64,000 nucleotides of DNA from Stratiolaelaps scimitus (lineage: Eukaryota; Arthropoda; Arachnida; Mesostigmata; Laelapidae), in assembly GCA_019614645.1 (NCBI GenBank), contig JABWDB010000035.1:496001-560000 (forward strand), in the 5' to 3' direction. The translations under genes and the position numbers were made by a program. Below the pieces are notes generated by a model. The model saw only the letters and a program-made list of their open reading frames with translations, did no database searches and was not told where the DNA came from. Shown here one piece after another: positions 11,850-22,866 of this stretch (within the stretch, counting starts at the first letter, position 1; every line of letters starts with the position of its first letter).

Positions 11850-11925
11850 GTGGACCAGGGCTTGAACCCGGTAACTTGGCATGCGACTTCGCGAAGCCCC
11901 GTCCAACCGCTGTCGTGCCATCTCG
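11850..11925 (-). repeat. tRNA-like segment, probable SINE head
   Basis: On the - strand it has an A-box-like TGGCACGACAGCGG (11907-11920) and a B-box-like GGGTTCAAGCCC (11858-11869) at tRNA spacing. The acceptor-stem ends do not pair into a clean tRNA, so I read it as the promoter part of a tRNA-derived SINE rather than a tRNA gene. Confidence 0.45.
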
Positions 11926-12923
11926 TACAGTAAATCGCCATCATTAACACGGATGTCTATAGGAACCACGTCGCTGGGTGCTCCCTACATCTATGGCACG
12001 CTGCGAAAACCATTCAAAAACGCGGACGGTTGCGAAGCAGGCTTCTGAGCCTCACCGTATCCCGAATGTGCGCGAGAGGGAGAGAGAGAGAGAGATCGAG
12101 AGATAACGAACGGCGGTACCTACTCTTACGAGGCCAAAGATGAGAAGATCTTAATGATCTATATATGTACTGTACCTAAACTAGATCGGATGTTACGACT
12201 ACTCGGTGGCCCTAGCAATGCTCTATAACACTGAGAGGCAACAATGATATACAAATTGATTGTCCTGCACCGCGACTGATTTGAAACACGTGGCAACGCG
12301 CGCGATACACAGAGAAAGAGAGAGAGCGAGAGAGAGAGAGGCGCTCGTTGATTTGAGGTTGCGCATTGTGACACCCCTGAGAGAAACCTGTTTGTGACAG
12401 ATGACGCTTTATTGAAAACCACACATAACAAACACAAAGACAGGAAACAGTGTCAGAAACATAAGGTAAACCAAGTGTAAAAGGCTTATGAGATGCAACA
12501 GACGGTATGAGAAGTGAAGTCAGTAGGAGAATTGAGTAACTGCAGGGAAAAGCAACCTACACAACAAGACACATAGATGAAAATGGTGGGAAGCGAAGAA
12601 AATATATACCGTTGTATACCACCATTTGCCCCCTCCCTTGATGATGATAATAATAATAATAACGATTATAAATAATATTGTTATGAATTGACCTATTGTA
12701 ATGAGCTATTATTACTTGTATTATTACTGACGATATAGCTATTGTTATTATTATGATTATTATTATTACTATTATTATTATTATGATACGCAAATACACA
12801 CAGTTCATTCAAATGTATTCTTTTTTACCTCTCATCATAAGCGAACGAAGCGCGTATATGGTCTACCGAGCCGTATATACTGAGCAGTTGAACGCAGACA
12901 TGCGGTATTTATTTGTTGGCTGG

Positions 12924-13005
12924 TGTCGATGGCCACGACGATTGGGCGATGATCGAGCGCGTGTGTGCTGGCCTACAATGCGGGCCAGGGATTCACGTCC
13001 AGCAA
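12924..13005 (+). repeat. tRNA-like segment, probable SINE head
   Basis: GATGGCCACGACGATTGGGC (A-box region, about 12929) and GGGATTCACGTCC (B-box-like, 12988-13000) are spaced as in a tRNA promoter. The start resembles the head at 11850-11925 (GATGGC-ACGAC), which suggests the same SINE family in the opposite orientation. Confidence 0.4.
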
Positions 13006-14301
13006 GCTGAGATCTCTACCCAAATCAGAAGAGGCCTAGATTCCGGTCCTTAGCGCGCGTCCCTCCGAAAGTCGCCCATAGGTCTCGAAAGGTCGTCTGC
13101 GTTGGGCAAAACGCGGCCGATGTGAGCTGAGCACCGATGTGACAGTGATCAGATCCGCCGATTGGCTGATACTATATTTCATGCCATTTCGCCGACGGAA
13201 CGGTTCAAGGAGGGTGGGCCCCACAGATGTTTACCCCACGGCTATATAATTAATTACAAGCTGGCAATAAATATAAATCTATCGTGGACATAAACGTTAC
13301 CTAGAGTCCACACACACAGCCACGCCTGCACTCAGGCGCTGCCTTGCAGTCTCCTCAGCTGTTTGAGCGTGCGTTTATCCTACAGACATAAGTGCATGGT
13401 GGAGCGACTATTTGATTCGACTCGACTTCCGCCAGCCGTAGAGCCGTTGTGGTGCCACCTGCTGGACAAGTGGCTCCAGTGATGACGACCGTTGCGTTTT
13501 CGGGCATATTTCGGAGTGGCGAGCGTGATGTATCATACTACTTACAGGAGAGCCTCGAGGACCCATCGCGTAACAGAGGCACCTATAGATGAGTTGGTGG
13601 CCGAGGTACCCGATGCGATTTCCGATAGGAAATCGAATCTTTCCCAAGGACCAACCCCGTCCCGTTCCATCCAAGCTCCCATAGTTTTGTCCGTGTTGTC
13701 ATTCCAGACCGTAAGCCACTTTTGCGCCACAACGGATTGAATTTACGATACATATAGATATATATATATGATTTTTTCTTTTGCTGACACCCGTCGTCGA
13801 TACCGGCTATCAGATGCAATACAACCACATGTGAACGCTCCTTCCCATTATCGTGTATCTCGCTTCGTTCGCAGTTTTCAGTGCTTTCAGCTACAGACGA
13901 CGGCGAACTGCTGGCGCTCCCTGCTCACATGCATGGCAAGCCAACTGAAGGACCCTCGAAAAATGTTCTATTTCTCTATTATTCCTTAATAAAGCCATAC
14001 TTGGTTTTGTTAACAAAGAAAATAAACCTACCGGAGCGAGAGAGAGAGAAACAGAGAGATCCAACGGTGCGTGATGTAATAGGCAAACTTTTTCAACTCG
14101 TAATATGCATTGATGAAAGTACTGATTCGAACCAGCTGCAGGAGTTGGCACGCCAACTTGCTTGCAAATCTATGTGATCCCTGTTCTCGTCGATATCCAT
14201 TGAGTTTGTAAGGCTAGAAATGTTACGAAAAAATGATCAACACTTCATAGAACCACTGTGACCACTCGACAGAGCGACCACCGCTTTCCGCGTTGGTATA
14301 C

Positions 14302-14334
<33 letters not shown>

Positions 14335-15021
14335 CACTTCCTATTATATATGCCACCCCCATCGAACAACAAATGCAATTACATGGTGCACGCTCTATAC
14401 ATTAATACTGCTGCTTCTATTGACCTCACGATGAGTTTGGAAGTTGTATATATATATACATATATAATCGTTTATTTGAATGATCTATTAATGGCTTCGT
14501 TCCGATATTAGTTGGCGGCGTTGCATTTAATACGATCGTTGTAGTGAAGCACCCTTCGCTTTTACACGAACCCTGCTCTATCTTGACGGACAAAGGCGAC
14601 CGCCTTACTCTCCCGTTCATATCCAATTCAAGTACGAACGTACTCTGGATGGAGGGAACACCATCAATAATTACAACCCAATGTTTAACAAAAAAAAATG
14701 ACAACAGCAAACACCACCACCACCACCGCAGAAGCAACAACGCTAGATTACAACAACAGCAACAACAACAAGAAACTACAACTGAAACACGACAATATAA
14801 ATATTAATAATAATAATAATTAATAATAATAATACTAATGACTAAGCAATTGAACTACGATGATGGTGAAGATGATGATGATTATGATAATGAAACTGTG
14901 ACGGAGAGGGAAAGAGAGAGAAAAAGAGAGAAAAAGGAAGAAGCTAACCTGCATTAAAGAAAATAAACATCAACAAATCAATAAGCTCTTGTTAGGAGAT
15001 ACTTGTACATTGTTGTATCTA

Positions 15022-15062
15022 CTAATAAAGAATCCACTGTTTCTTTATTAGCTGTGTGTGTT
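15022..15062 (+). terminator. Candidate polyadenylation signal
   Basis: AATAAA at about 15024 is followed about 25 bases later by GCTGTGTGTGTTC, a GT-rich downstream element. It is the best poly(A) context 3' of the channel stop codon, but it lies 7.7 kb away from it and other AATAAA hexamers occur nearer. Confidence 0.35.
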
Positions 15063-15350
15063 CAATTTTCAACATAAATTGTTGTATGATGATAATAATG
15101 TATGATAGTTTTAACCAATAATAATAATAACTCGGAACCGTTAAATTCTGCTGTGAACGTGCAAATGGTGTGTCGTGGTACTTTGCGACAGACGAAATTT
15201 ACATTGGATACGTACACCCATTACCAGGGCCAAGATTAAACGATTTCTTAATGCCGAGATCCTGAGGTCTGCCAAGAGATGATTGGGTTGATTTGGTCAA
15301 AGTGTAGACCAAATCGTTTTTAGCTGCAATACGAACGCTATCGTGAGCGC

Positions 15351-15408
15351 TGTATCTGAAACGGTGGCTGAGAGTCAGCCCGAAAAAGTTTATGTATCTG
15401 AAATGGTG
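15351..15408 (+). mobile_element. 26-bp SINE tail insertion with 16-bp duplication
   Basis: A 26-base insert (15367-15392), GCTGAGAGTCAGCC followed by CGAAAAAGTTTA, is flanked by TGTATCTGAAACGGTG (15351-15366) and TGTATCTGAAATGGTG (15393-15408). The flanks match at 15 of 16 positions. The insert is the extreme 3' end of a SINE subfamily also seen at 20171, 36132 and 36846. It is an almost completely 5'-truncated retroposition event. Confidence 0.8.
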
Positions 15409-16023
15409 TGAACAGATCTTACAGAAGAGTGAACTTTTCATGGTGTTCTTTATTTCGTCACACTTTCTATGCAGGTGTTTCTGTAGCTGAACAGAACTGT
15501 AATATTATACAATTTGATTAATATTTACATTTCCTCATTGTACCGCAGAAGAACCCTTGAATATATAGACATTAATGTTTTTAGCGATTTTTTCTCCAAG
15601 TTTCACCCGATAACGCCGTTCGTGGCGAGGTTCATATGTTTTTAGCTCGCAATAATAAAATAAATACAATGCTAGCTGTAAAGGCACAGTTAGAGGTAAA
15701 CGATCGCGTCAAGTTGTATATACCCGTGGTCAGTTCGATTCGTGAATCTTGTGGCCCTGACGTTCGGGGCAGCTTCTCTGGACCATAGTCAAGATAGAGA
15801 TATAAATGTCGGTTGCTTGACAATAACATTGGGTTTTCAATTGAAGATAGAAGAATATTCAATGTGCGCATGAATGTGACAATTGCATCTTAAAGGGGGA
15901 TGCAGCGTTCAGCATAGAAATGGCTAATGTAAGAAGTGTTTCAATTCCTGACCAATAGGCCAACCCTGTCAGCTAGCATAATGCACATGGCTCAACCTGC
16001 CACATTTAACCAAGGCTGACAGT

Positions 16024-16054
<31 letters not shown>

Positions 16055-17290
16055 TCGGTAAACAAAATGGTGTTTACCGCGCAAATGGATATCATGCACG
16101 AGTCATTTGGCTGATTAAAAACCAATAACCATTTATGATGACTTATCGCGCCTTTTCAGAGAAGCCACTGTGGCTGGCCGATTTTTTTCTTCTGCTATCG
16201 CTGTGGGATCGACATGTAAAGCCCCAAGCAGCGAACGGCGGCAAGAAGATAAGTTGCTGTGCCCTTGGGACTCGGAAGATCCGGATGAAGGCGAACACTG
16301 GCGGCTTAAGCTGGCGCCCGACGCACGCGAGAGATTGGTTTTGTGCACAGCTTTGTGGAAGGGGTGTCGTAGTCCCGCAACCCGGGAAGGTTTCCTCGAC
16401 GCTAAGTGCACGCTGCAAGCGTGCACACACAGCCGGCGGCGCTGATATGCTAATGCTTTTCGAACAAAGACTAACGTCAATCCATTGAGGGAATCTGAGG
16501 ACCATATGCCCGAACGATAAAGACGCTGCGTTCAACTGACTCCCGTTCGTTAGCGGTTAACAAGGCATCGGGCGAATCTTGAAAAACAGCGCTGCTTGAT
16601 TCGAGTACAGCATTGACAAATCGACGAATGGTGCCGGGCCGCAGGATGTTGAGCTTCACCCGAGACCGCCGTGCGTTTAGGCCCTGAGTGTGTTAGCCAT
16701 ACTCAGGACTATCCTATGAGTAACTGCCTCAAACAATCCCTTGTGATCAGTGCCAGCCGAACTCTGGTAAATAATTTCGATGTATTGAATGAAATTTCGA
16801 ACTGATACTGGCAGGATAGTTTATCTAAACCGCTCTATAATATATGATATGGTCGGTTTCATTAGGAGTTTTATTGAATTTAATAATTCATTTTTATAAC
16901 ACGTGGGAGACACTTTCTAGACTGTCGCCTCGCATTCCCTGAGGCACGCTCAAAACGTATGGATAATACGAATAAAATAGTACAAAACAAGTTATATATA
17001 TATATATATATATATATATAACAAACATTTTATTCAAAGGTATGATATAATTGTTACAAGTCTCACTTATGTGCATTTTCAATGTTTTTTTTGACGTACC
17101 AGAATGGCCGTCTTACCCTTTCGACAATGCCTACCTATGCCGAGGATTTACTACCCCGATTACTATAGACGAAATTTAAGTTAAACAGACGCCTCCCCAA
17201 CTGTAAACTTACATTTTCCTTAGCTGTAAACTTCATTATGCCCGAAATTCACACGTACGTCTTCCTACCTCTATTCTGGTATCACTCGAT
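15409..17290. other. Gene-free stretch
   Basis: No recognisable gene. It holds (TA)n tracts at about 16023-16051 and 16992-17021. A GC-richer block at 16130-16660 has overlapping open frames on both strands, none of which I recognise. Confidence 0.5.
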
Positions 17291-17295
17291 GATTC

Positions 17296-17535
17296 CGTCG
17301 CTGACCCTTAGACGGACTTCGGTACTATTTCTATTTAATAGCATTGCTTCAAAGGAACCCCAGGAGAGCGGTCTGTCAAGCTACACTTTCCTGGTCTCTC
17401 TCCAATACACCCACCTAGGACAGGGCAATGTCTACCACGTCATAGCAAAGCACGATTTCAGGGGATCGAACCGGCGACCACAAATTGTGCTGTCGCTGTT
17501 CGCCGGTTCCATGGAAACTACTACACCAAAAGGGA
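17296..17535 (-). repeat. Decayed tRNA-derived SINE
   Basis: On the - strand the head has TGGTGTAGTAG (A box, about 17518-17528) and CCGGTTCGATCCCC (B box, 17461-17474). Further on, a TGAAGCAATGC motif (about 17345) and an eroded tail resembling GGGTCAGC (about 17300) match the order in the SINE at 36846-37010. The middle is longer than in that copy, so the assignment is tentative. Confidence 0.45.
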
Positions 17536-18780
17536 TACGTATGATCCATGCAGGCCACGGCGCGTCGCTCTTTCAGTGGTAGAATCTAGAAGGACCCGGC
17601 AGGGCCCAACCAAATCCTCCGCTAGTGAAAATTCTTTCTCACCAGCAGCGTTGCATGCGGTGCTTATATCACTGCCTTTGTTGGCAACTATCTGCCAGAG
17701 GCTTCCAGCACAGGTGTGTTTGTGAAGGATGTCAGGCGAACCTACAACGAGGCAAACCCGACACGGCGACATTTAGTGACGAAGGCCAAGTTTTGCCCTT
17801 GCGAGACCGTCTGACCATTTGTAGCTATTTCTATGCTTGGATCGGCCCTACTGCATGTTGCTTCACCTCTTGGGAAGGAGGTTGTGAACCGGGGTATCTA
17901 GCGATACTGTTACACAATCCTACCGCTTGGATGAGAAGCTCTTTATTTCATAATAAAGCTTGCGGGTTCTTTTGGTCTCCTCGGCTCCCCTAAATAGAGG
18001 CGTAGTGACAGCCTTTCACAAAATTTTGCAAGAATAATATTTCTGGACATACCCAAAAAAAGATTCGAAATGAGGCGTACTTTAATACAGGAAACGGCAT
18101 GCCAGTGAACTTGGTCGTCAAAACGAAGAGAGGATATAAAACTGAGCACTGATGCACGTCAAGGGCTTGTCTACATCGCACTTGACTACTGGCTATAGCC
18201 GGTACAGTTGGTCTTAGCCTTCACTCTCGCGTCCATGCCCGACCGCAGCAATTTCCTTGAGGCTGGCTGGTTTTACTATCACACACACATATTTGTATCA
18301 ACAATCAAGCTAATATCAATAACGTCGGAAAAGCTATGCTCACTTACATATCCCACTGGCAATAATTACGTATTTCGCTTCGGTACGATAATATTATAGT
18401 TGTATTACGAGTACCATATAGTTTGTGTTAGGCATGAAGCATGCGCCTATTCAATGGTGCATCTTTTGAAGAGGAAGCTTATCGCACATCTTCGGGTGTT
18501 ACCCTATTTGTGGACTATATTTGTCCGGCTTTCATCTAGTGAATGCCTTGCTCAGGACAATTCTGTTAGGACAAAAACGCAGCGTCATTATAAAGAGTCG
18601 TTTTTCGCACGGAATCACTATTTCCAACGGTAGGTTGCTATGGGTGTACTGTAGACCCAACATGCGCAAGATATTGCTGTAGAGCGGACTTCGGCCTTAC
18701 AATATGCCGAGGCACGTTCCAAATGTTGAACGCGGATATTCGCTGTATATTTATATATAGTGTATATAGTCGGCCTCCAG

Positions 18781-18975
18781 ACTATTCGCCTCGTTTCCCC
18801 TCTTACCGTCGAAACCTTAGGCGACCCCGGCCTCGTCACTGCCAATTTCCTCGAAGGGGTCTGCCGCAGGCTGGTCTGCGTCACCCGGTACAAGTGCACA
18901 GGGTCCTTCCTTCTACAACGCTATTCCCTCGCTCTGTAGAGAGGCAATTCCTTCACCTCCCTTGGGACAATGACG
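18781..18975 (+). pseudogene. Retroelement C-terminal domain, decayed copy
   Basis: The + frame reads VSPLTVETLGDPGLVTANFL, then EGVCRRLVCVTRYKC, then GSFLLQRYSLAL, a stop (TAG near 18938), and RGNSFTSLGTM. This aligns residue for residue with FSPLAFETLGGHGPLTANFL ... SFLLQRLSLAVQRGNAIAFLGTL of the copy at 3275-3849. The TAG replaces a conserved Gln codon of that family. It is a dead fragment; upstream of 18781 the similarity fades. Confidence 0.75.
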
Positions 18976-20170
18976 GCCTGGACCTAACACCATGTCACTA
19001 ACGGCGTCACTAATTATTGTATGCATTGAAACGTACAATAAAATATATATATATATAATTTTTACAAGAACTTAAACATTGTACCATTGCAGTTCCGTCA
19101 ATATATCTCAATTGCAATACAACGTGAAACTCATTCGACGAATCGAGGCAGTTAACCAAGTGTATTTTAATCTCTTCCAGACTTGAACAACAGTATATTG
19201 TTGAGTACTACAGTTCCGCAATGTCTACAAGAAACTTTGGTATAGTGTCACTGGTTGGTATGGTGAAGTTAGCTACCCACGTTCAGCCTGCCAGGCTCCC
19301 TTATGAGATGGTTTGTAGACTTGTTCGTTGTCAATTCACAAATAGGAAAACTGGATGTTTCTATCCACTTTCGATATGTTGCCACATCCAAGTATAATAG
19401 GCAGAGTTGCTGAAAGAAGTGTATCGACCTGCTCTACCCTGAGGCCTGATTACCGGTCATATGCCACTGTAGTTCGTTTGAAGCAGTCGCATTTAATTTC
19501 TCCATATGCCAATACAATGTCATACATATATCCGCATCCGTTCGTGATGAACGTGAAATATTGCTAAGCACGAAGCAGCATGGCTGCGTCTAATGCGGCA
19601 CAATGGCTGACCCTCATTGCGGATTATATCGAACGGGTTTTTAGAAAAACATACACTCGTCTCTCTTTATGCCACATATTGTTTGAAGTCTGCACGCACT
19701 CCCGCGATTCGCGCAGTCCGTCGTAGTTAGGGGGATGCAAGTATGGTCTCACCGAGAAACACTGCCGGCCTCGCTGGCCGACGCTGACATTTTCTGACCA
19801 CAAGTTTTTAGCTGTATTGTTGCGAGAATAATAATGATTCGCCTCTGCCCGACCCCTTCATTACAGAGTTGAGGATAGTCATTGGCCACTACAAGTTACG
19901 GTAGGTACCTCTCCCGGTCCTCGGCCCTATAAGAAAATGAGGGCACAGGCCGCCCCACAGACGTCCGCCCCGCCCTCTTGTGGACGATGAAGAAGCCGAC
20001 CTGCGAATTACGATGACCTTCCATTCCTCCACTTCGATTGCAGCCACCCCTGCCTCTGCAGGACTTCGCCGCTGAAAAAAGTGTCAGGAAATTGAGAAAT
20101 TCATTCGAGAAGCTGCAATTAGTACAAAAAATTGGAGACCGTTCTCCCAGCCTTAAAAAGGTCTAAAAGG
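18976..20170. other. Gene-free stretch
   Basis: No gene recognised. At about 19065-19110 the sequence AGAACTTAAACATTGTACCA and then TTGCAGTTCCG resembles the tail of the SINE at 55050 and a segment at 32078, so it is probably a relic of that family. Confidence 0.45.
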
Positions 20171-20232
20171 TTTTCGGGCTGACTCTCAGCCAGGATTTGA
20201 CGTCCACGGTACTGCTTTTAGCATTGCTTCGT
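20171..20232 (-). repeat. SINE tail fragment (GGCTGAGAGTCAGCC type)
   Basis: On the - strand it reads GAAGCAATGCTAAAAGCAGT, an intermediate stretch, and then GGCTGAGAGTCAGCC followed by CGAAAACC. The same order is found at 36846-36910. No clear target duplication was found. Confidence 0.65.
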
Positions 20233-22828
20233 ACATGCCGTTACCAAGGACAGGACACACTGTTTGCCCACCTATGGTCATGGTGTCTTCGACCTCGTGA
20301 CGGTTTTCACAGAAAAGGTAGGTCAGATTCGGTTGTCAAAGTACGAGGTATGGCTCACATGAAGCCATTTCAAGCGATTTTAATCAGATAGGCCAAAGAG
20401 CCTTGCAAATGTAAACATTTGGCCACTTTCCTCTGAGCAGGCGTCGCCCTAATTAATGGTGCATTGTGGTAGAGCTTCTAAGAGGAACACACTGCCTTAA
20501 GGAGGACTACCGACATTCGCGACTCAATGCTATCGCCACGGTGGCGGCTGAAGCGGGGGTTAAAGCACATCGGTCTACGTTGTTTCGTCTGTTAGCTTGT
20601 ACATTATTTCACACGAAGTTCAAAAGACTCCCAAGGGTACCAGCAAGATTCATCTTCGTAAGTGCCGCTTCTCTCCTACCGGGCCTCCAGATGCCCTGTG
20701 GTCTCTCGCCTCCCAATAGGATCCCTGGAAGCGGTAGCGACTCCATCCAAGTAAGCACCACCCCTGGAACTAGGTGACCCACACACGTGCACACTAGCTG
20801 GTACACAACCCTGTGGCACTGGTTCACACATTTGCTATGTCACTGAACTGTCTAGCAAAGGTGATCGGCGCACGATGAATTCTGTGAAGGACATTACCAG
20901 CGAAGAGAAGAAACGTCGTTGAGCCGTATTCAAAACAGTTAGTTTGTCCCGCCATAGCACTTGCAATGTATAACAATACTATCCTTGTTGGTGGCATCTG
21001 GCACTTGGATGAAATATTAGAACCATAGGCATTTACCAAGGTATTATTATTTTGTGTTATTCGTATTATTTAAAAAACGACTCTTAGATTATTTCCTGCC
21101 AACTGCTTACAGCGAGATGCACTTTTTGTAAAACATATTCCAGCGGCATCCCGCGTTGTAGAAATCCATAACAACAATGGTAGCTCTGATTGCCAATTCG
21201 CCAGAAGCGCGTGCATGATCTCAGTATGTCGCGATAAGGCAATATCTGGTGAACTTCGGTTAAACTACTTCCAACGATTGCCGCAAACCTGATCGAATAT
21301 CCTTAAGGAGCACTTCTCGATCAATGGGTAGTTCCTACGCGAGGTTTGTAACTTCTCAAAGTCTGACCCCTGCTGCATCTTCATAATTGTTTTACTGTGT
21401 CGCGCAATCGACGATTTCACCCCAAAATTACCCTTGTGTATTCTAGTCAACAAGGGGAGGATACAACTCAATGGGGTATTCTGCTCGACAAGCCCTTGAT
21501 TGCCTCGGTCGTGAGATTCTAATTAGCATGGCTCTCTAACGGCTTTTCCGAAGACGAACGTTTCGTATCTACATGGTATCGGATCAGCCTTGACATAAGC
21601 TACGTACAGGATCCCTGTTAAGGGCGGTATAATGAAAATATCACGTTGCCGCTTGCTCTCCAACGGGCCTCTTGGGTCCCTGATCACGGTGAGGGAAAGA
21701 CTGCCGAGTCAGTCTCTGCCACTTTCTTGCGACTGTACTTTTTACCCGAGAAGGAGGTGTTCAATCTGTTCAGGGGCGCAATTCGTGTAGAAACGCCAGT
21801 ATGTACGCAAGTAAAGCGGGGCATTTTTATGCCATAGGGAATCATGTGTTATTTTTGAGCGACTCAATGTTTTTCGTGTTAACCTGATCGTCCTGAAAAT
21901 TCAATTTCGAGATACTGTACTGTATTTTGCTGATGCATACTTCCATAGCCGGAAGCAAGAAGATTTCAAACGCTTCAAACGATTGGCCAAAAATAACTAA
22001 TTATGTTCCATCTGCTCAATGAGTTTTCGCCGCCATCTCTCCACGGGCTTCAGTATCCATCTTTCGTAGAAGTCCGAATATCTACAGCCGAACAAACCAT
22101 CCGAGGCGCTTTTGAATATGTCTGGGGATCTGAAGGTCGCGGATCTGATCGATTACTCGCCGAACTTTGACGCGATAGTGATCAGTACTTGGTTGAATCA
22201 ATCGTTTCGTGGGTTTCATCTGATCGACACCAGTTGTGAGTGGCCGACCGGAACGTGGCTCACTTTGGGAATCAAAATCACCGCCACGCTATTTCGCAAT
22301 AACAATTTTCGATAGACACTTTCGCTTACGGCACCTAACTCTCTCGATACACGTCACAAGTCCCTTTCTGAGTTTGTGACACGTTTTTGACTATTTGAAA
22401 TAAAACAATCGAGATGCATTGAAGGAACGCGTTTTTTCGTCCATGTTCAAAATACAGTATAACCTCCTATACACGGTTACGGATCTCGATCAGTATGATC
22501 TTAAAATGTCGGCACAGATGTCAGCTGTCAGGGTCATTTCGGACAGGAGTCCTAGAGAGAAGGTCTGCGGAGAAAGCGAAGGGAAGCAGCGAGAGTCAGC
22601 TAACTGCTTCATCTCCGTACTGTAAGGAGGATGTGTGGTACTCGTGGCTGGACTTGTATACATCTCACCGCCCTCTTATTGAACGAATGCGCATGCAGAC
22701 TTAATGCAGACACAAGATTCCGGGTGGGGTCCTGTCGGTTGTCAAATCCTCAAATCTGACAACAGAACTGAAACTTTAACATTATAAAATTTAGCATCCA
22801 GTGATGTTTTATGATCGTCTTGAATGCA

Positions 22829-22866
<38 letters not shown>

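Larger units (their letters stand above)
7281..15060 (+). other. Gene-free region; possible very long 3'UTR
   Basis: No convincing coding sequence. The open frames present (for example 7342-7770) are low-complexity and unlike any family I know. The stretch carries CAA/CAG-type runs, TAA/TTA runs, GA and TA dinucleotide tracts and two tRNA-like segments. AATAAA occurs at several places. The best-looking polyadenylation context is AATAAA at about 15024 followed by GCTGTGTGTGTTC at about 15050. Neuronal channel genes often have kilobase-scale 3'UTRs, so some or all of this may be transcribed with the channel; the sequence does not prove it. Confidence 0.4.

Noticed and set aside
11850..11925. 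Functional tRNA gene
   Set aside because: The A and B boxes are tRNA-like, but the acceptor stem does not pair properly and related heads occur as parts of SINEs.
16135..16535. Open frames of 117 and 130 codons on opposite strands
   Set aside because: Mutually overlapping, with no recognisable motif and no splice or start context; likely chance.
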